From Phytoseiulus persimilis (taxonomy: Eukaryota; Arthropoda; Arachnida; Mesostigmata; Phytoseiidae): a stretch of DNA of 64,000 bases. The position numbers and the translations under genes were made by a program. Below are positions 12,005 through 24,800 of the stretch, piece by piece. Numbering within the stretch: position 1 is the first letter of the stretch; each line of letters starts with the position of its first letter. The stretch lies in NCBI GenBank assembly GCA_037576195.1, contig JAQZDE010000007.1:1-64000 (forward strand), given 5' to 3'. The notes below the pieces were generated by a model. That model saw nothing but the letters and a program-made list of their open reading frames with translations. It was not told where the DNA came from and made no database searches.

Positions 12005-14845
12005 ATGCGTCTGTGGTTCTTTCTGACGTTTTGGGCTCTGGGCGCCTCGGAGCGGCCCTCACACTCAGATCCTTTCATTGATGCGATGCTGGTCGCCGAA
12101 CATCACCGGGCTAGGAGAGATGTCATCAGAAACGAGTAAGTAATTTCAACGAAACGCGACCTTCATCGAATGAGCCTCCAATTATGACTACAGATTGACC
12201 AAAATTACTTCCTCGTCTTGCAGATCCATTGTCTGTTACGGCCACGACGTGGGTTGCTTCACTTGGGAAGAGATGGAGTTCGCAGGGAGTTTCCCTGAAG
12301 ATCCAGGGACGGGAAACATCAACACGACTTTCAATCTGTACTCTCGAGGGGCGAAGAACGACACCCCGATCGTAATGTTCCACGAGGACGAGAGCAGCTA
12401 CAAAAATGTCCCAGCGCTGTCGGTGAGATCCATTTTTTCATTTCCCGCCTTTTCTCAGACCGAACGACCCCCGAAACTGAGAGGGTTCGGATGGAGGATA
12501 CTAACTTGGCCGCTCTCCCCATATCACTCGGATCTAGACCGGCATTCCTGTTTGACGGAAAACGGAATTTCCGTCTTGAAACGATCTAGGTTAGACTGGG
12601 GACTCTCATGATTGGAGATATCGACCGCAACGAGCTCCAAAGTATTGCTTCCTTGATTTCACGTGTTCCCCGTCGTCATTCTCTTCCTTATGGTGCTAGT
12701 TCCGGGAGAACAATGGAGATCACTTTAGCCTAGCTCGGTGTGATGGACTATTTCGGTCATGACACTCCTCCCTCTGTCTCTAACCGTTGCTCGAGGAGCT
12801 CGATGCGTCCCTAAAAAACTAAAAGTACAGATTTCGTCTACGAAATTCAGGTCCGAAAATCGGACCCAAACGTATCCGGGACTTTTTTGAGTCGGAACCG
12901 AAACGATAGGCATGAACGGAAAAGTATCATGCCCAAAACTGAACAGCACAGTAATCTGAACAAAAAGTTGTCCGCCTATCTAGCCTCAAGAGGGATGAGA
13001 AGACGGAAGTGAAAATAGGGAGCGATCTTCTAGAACGCATTGCGGCGCACGAATTCGCTCTGGGACTTTACCGTCTGCCTTGGGCGCTCCAGAGATTATG
13101 AATTTCTGTTTTCCGTTAGATAGAGAAAGGGTCTCCTTGTATCTTTGTTCAATGGAGGGCGATCCCTCGGATTCAATGGTTTCCCTCTCTGGAGCTGGAA
13201 GGTACTCCGAAATCAAGTCGATTGAATTTTGAAGAACACGGACAAGACACTGTTCGTCTTGGCCCATGGATTCGGAGGCTCTGGTCGCACGTTTTGGGTG
13301 GTCAACATGAAGAATGCGCTGCTCGAGACTATGGTGAGCATGATATGCGGCGCCTTCCCCACTGGCTCGGTCCCGCCTCTTGCCATTCACGTACCTGTTG
13401 TCAACTACTCTCCTTGGAATTCGGTACTCGATTTCTTTCAAGGATGTCAACGTGCTCGCCATCGATTGGAGGCGCGGTAGCGCCCTACCCCTGTACCCTC
13501 AGGCCACGGCCAACAGCATGAGCGTCGGCCGAGCGACGGCGAAAATACTTCTCGAATTCAAGCGACTTTACGGTTACTCCCCCGAGAAGATTCATTACAT
13601 CGGTTTTAGTATGGGAGCGCAAGTACGAACTCGATTTCCTAATTCCTTCCAGCCATGATATCTTTTGGGTCCTGTTGGTCAGCTCTCATTATTTGTCTCA
13701 CAGGTGGGCGGCTTCGCTGGCCGACATTACCACAAATTGTCGGGGGAAAAAATCGGTCGTATGACGATTTTAGACGCTGCGGCACCTGGATTCGAGAAGT
13801 ACGGTGTCCATGTCACAAAGGACGACAGCGCGTTCACGGTCGCTGTTCACACGTCAGCAGGTCAATCAATCTTGACTGGCAAGGTGATTATCATGGCTGC
13901 GTCCTCGAGCAGGATGATAAGGGGAGCTGGCCGGCTTCCGTCAGGACGGCCGATTTCAGATCAGGTCAACGCCTGAGAAATAGTTAGGTTTATATGGGTT
14001 CGCTCAGTTTGTCAGGGGGAGAAGTTCCCCGAGGGAAAAATGGGGGTTGGGTTGTGTTGCGCTTTGGATCGGCTCAGGTGGCCTATGTCCCTCCTGGCAA
14101 CCCGGTGTGCGACCCGGCCCATCTTTCATGTTCATTCTCCCGAACAGGTGGGAATGGTAACTCCGATTGGTCACGTCGATTTTTATCCTAATGGAGGCGC
14201 TTCACAGCCGGGATGCAGGATTTGGGGTGAGTCGGCATGACAGATCGTGGTGTGAATTCATCTCGACCCATGGCCTCAAGTCCCGAAGCCAAATATCCCA
14301 TGCATTCGCTCCCTGTTCACAGAGGTCAAATGCCACCACGAGCGGGCTCATCACTATTTTCGCGAGGCGATCCTGAACTCGCCAGACCCTCAGGTTCCTA
14401 TTTACCCGAAATATACGCTATTTTAAGAGATCGTCATGCTCGATTCTTGTGCGTGCGTACAGATAGGTCTGGGGGACGGTGGTCACCCCATTCGCATTGA
14501 TTCCCATTGTCCCAGGCTTGCAGATTCGTTGGACAGACTTGTAAAGAAGAATGGAAAAGAGTCACGACCGGCGTCTGCGAACCTGAGAGTTACGAGGTTC
14601 GTGCTTTTTCGCTCTCCGCGATTCCAATGTAAATGGCGAGTTTTCGTTGGGGGGAAATCTGGAGAAGTGACAAGTGTTCCGCCTCTTAGAAGTAACCTGC
14701 GTTTCAGGGTGAAATGTCGTTGACTCCGAGCGGAACCGGGAAATTATTCGTGAAAACTAATGCAAACTCTCCGTTCTGCGTACGGATTGAGCAGGGGAAT
14801 GCTGTGTCATCAGGAGCTGGGCTCGCTGGTTTCAAATGGATCTAA
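12005..14845 (+). CDS. Secreted pancreatic-type (GPI/PLRP-like) triacylglycerol lipase
   Basis: Extracellular lipase of the pancreatic lipase family (alpha/beta hydrolase). Exons: 12005-12135, 12224-12422, 13235-13333, 13443-13622, 13704-13883, 14148-14226, 14323-14393, 14516-14596, 14708-14845; phases all fit and give 385 residues. A signal peptide is obvious (MRLWFFLTFWALGAS). The mature part has VCYGHDVGCFTWEE, INTTFNLYSRG, the oxyanion region VLAHGFGG, nucleophile Ser in YIGFSMGAQ, catalytic Asp in MTILDAAAPGFE, VGHxDFYPNGG-type block (GHVDFYPNGGASQPGC) and catalytic His in CHHERAHHYF. The Cys-rich end (CRFVGQTCKEEW) and a final RLDAxP-like strand (MSLTPSGTGKLFVKTN) complete the lipase domain; no PLAT domain follows. 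In arthropods such enzymes digest lipid or act as yolk-like proteins; which applies cannot be told. The triad is intact. Confidence 0.93.
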
Positions 14846-15126
14846 GCTCAGGAGCCGGACTGAGCTCAATCGTCAAGTTCCGTGTTTCTGAGTTTTCGAG
14901 CTTCGAGTAAAGAGGAGCCCAAGCTCAGAGTATTCGCGCGTTCTTCGAAGCAAAAAACGCACGGTGTATTCATTTGAGACTCCAAGGAGCCCGCTCGTCG
15001 ATGATTTCGACGAGGCCAGGTCTCGATCAGTTTTTCACAGGAGGAGGCATTCCCTACCGATGAGGATGAAATCACGGTAACTTCATTCGAATCCACGATC
15101 AGTATTTACAGAATATATCAACCACT

Positions 15127-16041
15127 CTAAAAAGCGAGCTTCTTCATGAGTAAATACACGTGATTGTCCACGTCAAATCCGTGGAGATTGTTGGGGTCAC
15201 CTTGGAGCCGCATTAGCAAACCTCCGAACGAGACGTAAGCTGCCAGTCGGGTGCACTCTCCAGTTGTGGCGTCATCCCCTTCGATACGGTAGATTTTGCC
15301 ATACATTACGTATTCGAATTGGTCAGCTCTGGTCGGGGTGTCGTCTGCGGGGTTGTAGTCGCCGCTATCAGGATCGGAGCCATCTTCCCGCAGCGATGAG
15401 GCGACCACCAAACGGAACTTGTCACCCAACTCTACATTGTACACCTGCAAGGATTAGAGGCCTTATATTGTGTGAAAAGGCTTTGAAGGCTTAAATGATC
15501 CTGGATGCCGATCAGCGCGGATGAGCTTATCACGACGGTCTCTTGATGTCGGGTCTCCGCCCCATCGAACGAGCCTCGGTTTCATGTCTGCTCATGCTCC
15601 CTACGTGATGCGGACAGGGTTTTCCGCGGAGTAGCCGTGGATGCGCTCACCTGACAATTGATGTCCAGAATCAGGTCCATCTTGAAAGATTCAGACTCAC
15701 AATGAAGTCGACTGCATCTGTCGAACTTCTTTCCTTCGGGATCGATGTCCTGGGGAACGGAGGACGCTTTTCAGAAACTTGGGTGGGAGTGTTTCTCTTT
15801 CTCCGGTTAGAGTGCCTCTCTGAGGTTCATGGGGGGCGGGTTTCCAGAGACAATCTCTCGGGTATCACTCCATCCAGTTTCGCATGCAATTCGATTCTCT
15901 TCTCAATCCCGGTTGAGGTAACTCCCGCCGCGGAGAGGCTTCCCCTGCGAGAACGGCAGACACAGTTTCTCCTTCCGGAAATACTGTTAACGATTGACAA
16001 ACCTTTACGTCGAAAATATCTTCGAACAAGACTCCTGCCAT
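15127..16041 (-). CDS. POLR2H: RNA polymerases I, II and III subunit RPABC3 (RPB8)
   Basis: Shared small subunit of the three nuclear RNA polymerases. Exons on the minus strand: 16041-16003 ([13 protein letters not shown]), 15749-15651, 15444-15127, giving 151 residues, almost the human length of 150. The OB-fold is clear: [39 protein letters not shown], the very conserved [39 protein letters not shown] and the terminal [10 protein letters not shown]. The acidic loop between strands is slightly extended ([15 protein letters not shown]). It is convergent with the lipase, with about 280 bases between the stops. Identification is certain. Confidence 0.97.
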
Positions 16042-16709
16042 TTTGACCGAACAGAATCTAGCGTCGATCTACCGGCGATTCGTTCTATCTTGCCGCTCGT
16101 GTTGCTTGTTTATACAAACACACTTTGTTTGGGTCCGGTCCGCGGGTTAGGGCTAACAGACGGAGCCCACGGAGCGCGGTTTCCTCCCCTCCAACTGCCG
16201 CCGAAAACAATGCCATCTCTCGAATTCAAGACAGGCAGTAGCTTTGATCACATGTATTTTGAAGCTATCCGACTTCGCGGAGATGAGTTCCCAATCTAAG
16301 GTCTCAAGCTTATGGCCCTCACGAGAACGTGAAAAAGGAATTCTTGAAAGTTCCTGTTGTAATAGCGAATCGTGGTGTGAGAGCTAGAAAAGAGCGTTTT
16401 TTTGTGGATGTTCAATCGGGAATTCGCAAGACCCGATTGAGACACACCCGAGAATAACGAGATCACCGGGTCAATTTGGCCGGGAGTTGGGTTGGAGCAG
16501 CTGGCGTTGTATCAAAAACGTGGTGCCCAGGTCTCGATTTCGAGTATGACCGGAATATAGTTCGACAATAAAGCCTCGGCTGGAGCGGAGCAGGCAATTA
16601 TTGGGAGAAACACGTCGGTCCTCAGCGACTATGGAAGAGAGACCCGGGGCGTGCTCTTGCTCTTCGAGCGCTTCTCGTTTGACGTCTCTCGCTGATCCGC
16701 GGCTCATGA
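16042..16709. other. Upstream region of POLR2H, no gene seen
   Basis: Contains the presumed POLR2H promoter (minus strand) and ends at the transposon insertion. Open frames are short and show no motif. Confidence 0.3.
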
Positions 16710-16717
16710 GTCATGAC

Positions 16718-17412
16718 TAAAGCTCCCATATGACCGGACATGTCCTAATCCGTCCGTTTGTCCGCTTTTCTTGAGCAACCGAGGAAATGTCCGGTTTTCA
16801 GGCTCACAGATCGAGTGGCCAACCATGACTTTGAATGAATTCCCCCATCGAGAAAATCGATGGGTTTCGGGCAACACAGCGCGAAATGATTCCGGGATTG
16901 TAAGGGGATGAGTGAAGAGCGTTTTTCCAGCAGCCGGAATATCGATCCTCGCTCTTTATCTGCTGCGGAGCGATGGAGGTAATGCCCTCTGGCGGCCTCG
17001 TCGATCTGAAACCATCTGAGCCAGTGATTACACGCTGGGGTACATTTCTGAGCACTGCATTCCACCCTCATGAAAATTTTGAGGAAATCAAATTGTTCGT
17101 CTCGAAGATCCTTGCAGTTCTTTTCCATGTACAAGATCTTTTTTCGGACAGGAGAAATAGCTTGTCACGATCGAACACAAAGAGGCCCTTATCGATACAG
17201 TTCATGCGGAACTACTTTTTGACGAATTAAAAGCCTGTGACGGTACCTAAGCTGGTCCGATAGAGGGGGTCCTCATTCAATTTCAATGCTCAATTTATCT
17301 AGAGAAAGTCCGAAATTTGCATGTCCGCCTCCTCGACCGGATTCAGGCAAAATGTCCGCGGGAGAAATGTCCGCTTTTCGCAAAAGAAATCTCCGGTCAT
17401 ATGGGAGCTCTA
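16718..17412 (+). mobile_element. hAT-like DNA transposon relic with terminal inverted repeats
   Basis: The left terminus TAAAGCTCCCATATGACCGG (16718-16737) is the inverted copy of the right terminus (17393-17412), with one mismatch in 20. The 8-bp sequence GTCATGAC flanks both ends directly (16710-16717 and 17413-17420), as an 8-bp target-site duplication of hAT elements would; because it is a palindrome it could instead be part of longer inverted repeats. Several TGTCCG/CGGACA motifs lie just inside both ends, like transposase-binding subterminal repeats. Inside, the plus strand near 16973-17110 encodes PSEPVITRWGTFLSTA and ENFEEIKLFVSK. I recognise this as the PVxTRWGTW...ENFxxIK block of arthropod hAT-like transposases. 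The rest of the transposase is missing, so the element is a 695-bp non-autonomous remnant. Confidence 0.7.
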
Positions 17413-17420
17413 GTCATGAC

Positions 17421-18156
17421 TGACCGCCAACGCTGAAGGGAGACGAAACGACCTTCGAGATTCTCAATCAAGTCATTCCCTGACTTGATATTACTATCGC
17501 AGATAGCTTCATCTGAACATTCGCGGGACTCCAGAGATAGACTTCAAAGTACTGAGAATTTATCAAGTGACTGTTCCCGCTCAACAACTGCCCGTACCAA
17601 CGAGCGGGAGTTTCGTCTGTTCTGCCGCTTAATCCGATGCTTAGATTCCGCATCATCTGGAATCTCGTCGCGTGAATCGCGATGCAGTCTCGCCTCAGAG
17701 ACTCTTGCTCGCTAGATGGCGCTGGGAATCCAGTGCTCCGAAAACAAATGCACACCACAACAAGTCGGTGCCTTTTCTTCTCTCATTCACTTTTTCAGTT
17801 TGGTTGGCAGTCAGATGGGTAGCTGTGATTTGTCTGCTGCTATCGCGGTTCCGGGATGGTGCGTGGTGGAATCGACTGCGACACTTGAGAGATTCCACTG
17901 AAATTCTGGGTTATCTCCGCTCAAGCCCCTCAACTCTCGCAATCCTTGGATCCAAGTGAAATCTCGTAAATTTGTGGCATTGAAAAGAGCACCGCGGTGT
18001 CCCGTTCATCAACAGCTGTAGAAATGCGTCGTTGAGCTGGTGTGTCAACTTGAGCGTTTTATAACGGCCCGTCTGTGACTGTGTGTGGGCGTGGGAGTGA
18101 GCGAAGGCACCTGTGAAACCCCCGTCAGTGGCTACGAGGCGCGAAATTCTTCCAAC
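17421..18156. other. Region between the transposon relic and the SLC17 gene
   Basis: Probable promoter and 5' UTR of the SLC17 gene. The SLC17 reading frame is open from 18085, upstream of its first ATG at 18157, but no ATG occurs in that part. No other gene is visible. Confidence 0.3.
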
Positions 18157-19760
18157 ATGGAAACCCGATCTCATGAGAGTGGTCCTGGTGGCTTCCGTTG
18201 GCCCAGCGATGGCTCCATCGAAGCTGACGAAGTGGTTCTCCAGAGCACCACGATTTCCGACACGGAGAACAGATTCAAATTCAGATACGTGATGCAGTTT
18301 CTCGTGTTTTTTGCGATGTTTCTCGTTTACGCCATGCGGACGAATCTGAGCATTACTATCATCGCCATGGTCAGCAACGGCACCGACAACCGCACCGACA
18401 ATCACTTTAATCCCGACGTTCCAACCTACGATTGGGATGAGCCGATGCAGGGTTGGCTACAAATGGCATTTTTCATCGGTTACATCCTGACTCAAATTCC
18501 CGGAGGTTACCTCGCCGAGAATTTCTCCGTTAAATGGGTGTTTGGTTACGGCATTTTCCTCACGTCCGTTCTGACGATCCTATCCGAAGCCGCCGTCAGA
18601 ATTCACTACATCGCATTCTTCATCCTGAGAATTCTTGAAGGAGTCTGTGAAGGAGTCACGTATCCGAGTTTCTATGCCCTGTGCGCTCGCTGGTCTCCAG
18701 TCACAGAGCGATCATGGATGGCTGGGGTCGGGAATATCGGAACCATAATCGGAACCGTCGTGGCTGCTTCCCTGTCAGCCTACCTTTGCAGAACATCCTG
18801 GGGTTGGCCGAGCGTGTTCTACACTTTCGGTCTCCTCGGTGTGCTCTGGGGAGCCATGTGGTATTTGTTGGCAACGAGCACGCCGGAGAAAAGCCGATGG
18901 ATAACCGAAGAAGAAAAGTTGTATATCATCAACACGCGGGGCGTTCTGAGTTTTGAGAATCGGGAAAAACAAAGAGTGCCTTGGAAGCAACTACTCACGT
19001 CCCGGGCTGTGTGGGTCATATCCATTTGCAAGTTCACAAACAGCTTCATATTCTATATTTTCCTCATCGAGATCCCCAACTACCTGAACTACATGTTCAA
19101 CATCAAGATTCAGGACAACGGGTACATAAGCTCGGGAGCTTACATGAGCAACGCCGTCGTTTCTCTGATCTGCAGTTGGTCATCGGACATCTTCATTGCG
19201 CGAAACCCAGCGAAAATAACCCAAGTACGCAAATGGTACGAGTGTAGTGCTCAACTCTTGGGGGCCATCACCATAGGCATGATCCCGTTCCTCAAAGGCG
19301 ACTCTACCGCTATTGTTGCAATATTGATACTGAATTCTTCTGTGAACGGCCTCACTGCTGGAGGAGACGTTGCGATTCCCATCGACATCGGGCCCTCCCA
19401 AGCAGGGGCAATCCAAGGTTTCGCGAACACCGTCTCAAACCTCGCCGGGGCATTAGGGCCGCCCCTGGTTGGATATATGACTAAGGTAGGTCCAACGAAC
19501 GACTGTAAAAATATTATTTTGCCTTCTCTGTTCTGAGCGTAGAGACCAAAAGAAGTGCGGTCACTTCGACGCAGCTGGATTGCTCTTTCTTTCAGGGGAA
19601 CGAAACTTTCGCTGCCTGGAACGCGATATTCGCGATAACAGCATTAATCTCGTTGGCGGGCGCTGTAATTTTCCTCATCTGGGGTTCCGCTGACGTTGAA
19701 GAATGGGCCAAAGACGAAGAGCATGACAGATCAACATTGGTGGAAGACGGGAAGAGATAG
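18157..19760 (+). CDS. SLC17-family anion transporter (sialin / Na+-phosphate cotransporter-like)
   Basis: Major facilitator superfamily transporter of the SLC17 type, which carries organic anions, sialic acid, glutamate or phosphate, often in lysosomal or vesicular membranes. Two exons, 18157-19485 and 19596-19760, give 497 residues. ATG 18157 has a good context (CCAACATGG). About 12 hydrophobic segments are visible, starting with FRYVMQFLVFFAMFLVYAMR. Family hallmarks are the NLSITIIAM block, two N-glycosylation sites (NGTD, NRTD) in the first luminal loop, GYILTQIPGGYLAENF, RILEGVCEGVTYPSFYALCA, the R in ARWSPxxERS, and GFANTVSNLAGALGPPLVGY. The C-terminal tail is acidic (DVEEWAKDEEHD). 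Subfamily and substrate cannot be decided by eye. AATAAA lies 222 bases after the stop. Confidence 0.93.
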
Positions 19761-19981
19761 CTGTGATAATGATTGTCATTTCCAAGCTCTAAACTATGGT
19801 TTGATGAAGCTTTTGGGCTACTCTTGTTGAAAATGCATGCCTGAGACGAATTCTACCCTTGGAAAACTCGTCGCCAGTTGAGCTCTGCGTGAGCCCTATA
19901 CATTATTTAGTTTTAGATCCCGGGATCCATGCAATCCCGGGATTTATGGAATCAGTTGTTGTGACCACACGAGTTTGCTGG

Positions 19982-19987
19982 AATAAA
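19982..19987 (+). terminator. Poly(A) signal of the SLC17 gene
   Basis: AATAAA 222 bases after the SLC17 stop, with no closer signal. Confidence 0.5.
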
Positions 19988-20908
19988 TACGCACTATTTT
20001 TGATCCGAGTCCATCTGTCATTCCATCTGAAATCGATACTACAAGGCATCGTATTCGATCTCTGACTCAATCGACACTGTTCAATCGCCTGAGAATTCTC
20101 TTCGAACGCTCTCGATCCAATAACGAACGCCGGGATTCCCTAATATTCTCGGCACGTAGAAGAGCTTTCGTGTTCTGCAGCTAACGACAGTGGGCAAGTC
20201 GACTGCAACCGAGCAAGAGACTGATGCTGTTTGAAGAAAATACGGGTGCAAGGTGTTCGCACAGTTGATTCAAAAGAGCTGTTCCGCGCCGATTTCCGCT
20301 TTCAGAATCCTCATTCCAAATTATTCTCAGCATGACATTCCATGGAGCCCATCGCTGGCGGGTTCTCCCTAGCTCTCTGTACCGTCCCGAGATAAGTTAG
20401 TCCCCCGAACCGCGTTCAGTTATGTTACGCATGAATCAGGTGAACAGAAGGTGGTTCCCTGAAGGTTCACAGACGAAAACTTCGGGAAAATGTTCGCTAG
20501 GTTCGGGTCATGGCTCGGATCCAAGCGCAACGGAGCTTCATGACGGCGGACTGAGACATCAACCGACACAGTCACACCCTATGCGGGCAATACCCTCCGA
20601 GCTAGGCGAGGCAGCTGGAAAAGCCGAAATTGATTGATATGAATCTACGGCGTCATCGAATGCCCGTAGGAGCATGGGAGAGTGGGATTCACATGACGAC
20701 ACACGGCAATTTTCAGGACGTCTCGTTATTATTCCTCCGCTCGCCCAAATCATTCAACTAAAACTTGAAGAACTACTTCCTCGACTTCGATTCTGTGATG
20801 AGCGTAGCACAGTTGGCACATTTTTCATGGCTCGATCCCACCGCAACACGCAACCGTGGACCAAGTTCAACAGGCCGTCGATGCTATCTCGCAACCTTCG
20901 CGCTTGTT
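19988..20908. other. Convergent intergenic stretch between SLC17 and RIDA
   Basis: About 0.9 kb between the 3' ends of the two genes. Open frames are short and carry no recognisable domain. I see no gene, repeat or RNA gene. Confidence 0.3.
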
Positions 20909-21823
20909 TTACAATTTCGGAGCATCCATAACTGCAGCCACGACTTCGATCTCGACGCGGGCGTTCTGCAACAAACGCTCTCTTACAATTAGAGGAACTC
21001 CGATCTGTCTCCCATGTGAAGTACCCCCACAGAAGCAGTTATTGCTTTCCAGGTCGGTAACGGGTATATGCTTTCGATGGAACGCAATACTATCGACAGT
21101 TCGTCCCTATAGACTCCCCAGACACATAATCAGTGACGTACCATGGGGAGCTTCGCAACTTGGAACGCAGACCGTGCCGGAGGTTGAGACGGGAAGACTG
21201 AAAAATTTATTTTGAGCACATAACAACAGTGTTCAGCAACAGGTAAGTAAATCATGTTTTGAAGGTAACAAGGATCACCCATGCGATGATCATTACCGAC
21301 TCCCAACACCCGAAACCACAAGGATACTCACACTCAGCGTACACCTTATTCATTTCGTCGAACTCGCTCATGTCGGCCAAGAATACGGTACACTTGGCAA
21401 CTGAAATCAATTTCCGTTCAGAACCTGGACGTGATGGAGCGTTGAACTTGCGAACATGCCATTTCCCAGAGTACTCTTTCAGCATCCCACAGCGTAATGG
21501 AATCTTACCCGTTGCTAAACTGGCACCTGAGCTTTCCAATATGTGTCTCAGATTTTTCATTGCCTGTCTCGTTTCTTCGCCTATTCCTCCAGGAACTAAC
21601 GCTCTTGTCTTCGGGTCTGAACCCACTTGTCCAGAAGTGTACACTACTGAACCCAAAAGCACGGCATGACTGAAATCGTAGCTGTACGTTATGGATGGAT
21701 TTGAGGAGAATAATTCAGCGAACGTTCTTGCAGCGCCCACAGCAGAGTGCACGATCTACACCTGTAAGGTCCGATTGGCTTTGGCGCGGTCTCAATATTT
21801 ATGACTTCTCGCGTGAGGGCCAT
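20909..21823 (-). CDS. RIDA: 2-iminobutanoate/2-iminopropanoate deaminase (RidA, UK114/YjgF)
   Basis: Small trimeric enzyme that hydrolyses reactive enamine/imine products of PLP enzymes to 2-keto acids. Exons on the minus strand: 21823-21762, 21669-21509, 21400-21332, 21197-21142, 20965-20909, giving 134 residues; phases all fit. The chain reads APKPIGPYSHAVLLG, VVYTSGQVGSDPKTRALVPG, EETRQAMKNLRHILESSGAS, CTVFLADMSEFDEMNKVYAE, then PPARSAFQVAKLPMNARVEIEVVA. The substrate-binding Arg in PARSAF and the catalytic Glu in VEIEVV are both present. Without the tiny first exon the frame would appear to lack a start; the correct ATG is at 21823-21821. The protein ends in PKL, which resembles but is not a canonical peroxisomal signal. 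Confidence 0.95.
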
Positions 21824-24800
21824 GTTGAACCGCTTGGAAGGTCGAACTGTTCAAGAGGTGCCGATGAGTCTTTCTGCGGAAGGAAACTTCGTTTTCAGAC
21901 TCTCAGCTCTGAACGGTAGCGCTACATGGTTACGAATTTTCTCGATCAAGAATTACTTGATCTGGCTCGAAATTGAGAGCTGACGTCTTGCCCGCACTCA
22001 CCTTGATCCCAGGAGCAATAAGACGGCGGTGACGAGCGATTCTGTTGTCCACCGGCCGAGTTATCAGTAACATTCGAATCGCCACCTAATTATGTGCGAG
22101 CGGAGCGTCTGCTACAGTTGCCCAGCGGCACCTGACGGAAAGTTCGGTCTCCTGCCGGTTCTCTCCCCAAGTGGTAGCGCTTCTCCTCTTGGGCACTGCT
22201 TCAGGAGATCAGATTTGGCAGACGAGAATCTTGCGACAACGACATTCCCCGGAGAGACGACTGAGGCGATACAATCGGGGAGCTTTCCAGACTAAATATC
22301 TCTAGATTCGAAAATCCAGGAAGCTGAAGTTCCTGGAAGCCGGTTCGAATGGCAGGGATATACCTGCAGCAGCTCTTGACTACAGCGTAGAGGGAGATCC
22401 GCAAAGATAAAAAAAACGCGTATGCTTCACAAACTCTAGCTACTCACAAACTCATCTACCAGCTGGGTTCGGAATGGGATGCATTCAATTGGCTCCGTGA
22501 TGAATTACGATGGAAAAAAAACCTTCTCGGGAGGAAGCTCATCTGTACAGATACCCTCGTGGGGATTTCTGACTGATATTCAGCCGTTGGGAAACCGATG
22601 GGGCTCTCAATAGTGACCCTAATGAAGCTCCTGCTCGCTTCCCGAAACTGCTTCGGAACGATCTTCGAACCATGTCACAAATGATAAATTCCTACTTCTC
22701 ATATGGAGTCTTTTGTTTTGTCTGTCATTCTTTCCATCCGGTGTCTCTAAGTTTTTCGGTAATTTTGGTATAATTTTTGGAATGGGAACATTCGTGCCGA
22801 TTTCTTCGCAGGACGCGGGAATTCATCAGACGCTCGAGGTTGAGCTCAATCAGCTCATAGTTGACAGCACAGAGCGGGAAGATGCGGATCGTGGTTGGGA
22901 GATCGCAACCATCGTGATTCCTCCCTCTTTTCCCTCGTGCCCTTCTAGAAGTACGGGTATATGTATTCCAAAAGATCAGAACAACCGGAATCGATTCGGA
23001 ACCTCTCAATGAACACTCCATGCCCCTCCGGAAGCTCGAGAGGCCTCATTGTTGCCTGCGGGTATTGACCACGGCTCTGGAGAACCGAGAGAGAGGGTTC
23101 GTCATTGTTCTTGAGTGTGGCTAGCGCGAATCGCCTTTCGTAGCTGGGACTCTGCTTGTGATCTCGGATTTTTTCTCCAATGCAGCTCCCTACCCGGTTA
23201 CAGCATGGTGGCATCCGATGGTCACTATCATTTTTCGTTTCGCTTGACAGTTCGTTTGAACAACCCTCCATATCACACTTCAGCTGTGCCGCCCGTGGAA
23301 TATTGGCGAGCCCTCTGAATTTGAGCGGGAATAAATCGCCGATCCCGATGAATCTGCTTGTCAAACGAAACGAGAAAGGATGGAGACAACCGGTTAGCGC
23401 AAGATCGCAGTCCAATAGAGGAGCTATATAGAAAAGGAAAATCCGAAATCAGCCCACTTGGCTCGGGAAAACAGCCAGAAGAAAAATGGCGAAAACCCCC
23501 GTCGGGAAACTGAAATACTGCACTGACTTTAGACTAAAATCCTCCACTCGAAGGAGACTGAGGGATACGACGGCGAGCCTGCCATGGGACAGACTTTATA
23601 ATCCAACACTATGGGCGCGGTCAATTGGTCGTGGAGTGAGACAACCGACCGTCTTTTGCCCGAGAAGAGAGTCTGGCGTTCTCATGGATCATCAAGGCAT
23701 TTAATTCAGTGAGAGATTTCGCTATGCTTCAGATTGCCCCACTCAACTCTGAGTTGCAAGGTTCTCTCGATCTAGTTATCCTAGTGTCACACATACTGAC
23801 CGCCAAACACTCAAAGCAGACTACTCACGGAGCCCTTCCCTAAATTTCTTCTACACGGCTGTCGTCGGCGTTGTCAATTCTCATCCTCTCTCGGCGGAGA
23901 AGCCGATTCAAAACAAACATGGCCGCCGTGGAGGGGAACTAGTGCTTCTTCTTCTTGAATAGAGAGGATATGATGCAGTGGTGAGCTCTCAGCAACCTTA
24001 TCTGAGGTGATGCTTCAATTTGTTCCACGAAATCAAAAGTTCTCGAATGCTGTTAGTGATCATCGGTCGCTGTTCAAATTGTTCGTTCACTGATATACCG
24101 TTCAAGGTGGGTGAGTAGTGTGAAATAGAGCTTCTTCCCAGACAAGCGTAGGGTTAGGACCGGAGTTGCATTTTGCAATCGTTCCGACCGTGGACTGCGA
24201 GCGCGGAGTATAGTGGATTCCTCTCTGGGTTGGTACGGCCTGACAAGCTGTTGGTACGGCCACGGCTCGTCTAGTAAGGGGTGTACATTGGTGAGATGCC
24301 AGATCGATGCACATGGTGCTCTCGGTTTGACAGTTGGATAGTGGCAAAACCGTTCTAGAGAGGGTGGTTTGCCAGGGTCAGACGCCAGTTCTGTACCTGT
24401 ACAAACTTCAGTTTGAGTCATCGCTCGATTCCGGAAGAATGTGACCGGCGGTGTTGCCACGAAAGACCGTAGCGCATGAAGCTCCCCGGAGACTCTTGAG
24501 AGAGAGAGAGAGAGAGAGAGACGGTTTCCGCGGAATATTCGGTCGCTCGGACAACCTGAATAGCCGTTGCTAAGTGGAGCTGTTCAAGAGTTCGGTTTGA
24601 TGTTTAGTCATCGAGAGCACCTCAAAGGAGGCTTTATTGGAAGGTCTGAATCTCAAGAAGTCGAGCCAAGATTCCTTCGTTGCCAAGATTTCTGCCTCTG
24701 TTGCAGCTGTTCTTCACTGGGTGGCCAATGTTTCGTGATTCAGACGCAGAAGAACGAGCTACACGCTTCGTTCGAGAAGCGAACTTCCTGTGCCGACGAA

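Noticed and set aside
16745..17134. 129-codon minus-strand frame inside the transposon
   Set aside because: The plus strand carries the recognisable transposase block; the minus frame shows no motif.
18085..18156. Upstream extension of the SLC17 reading frame
   Set aside because: The extension has no ATG; the first ATG with good context is at 18157.
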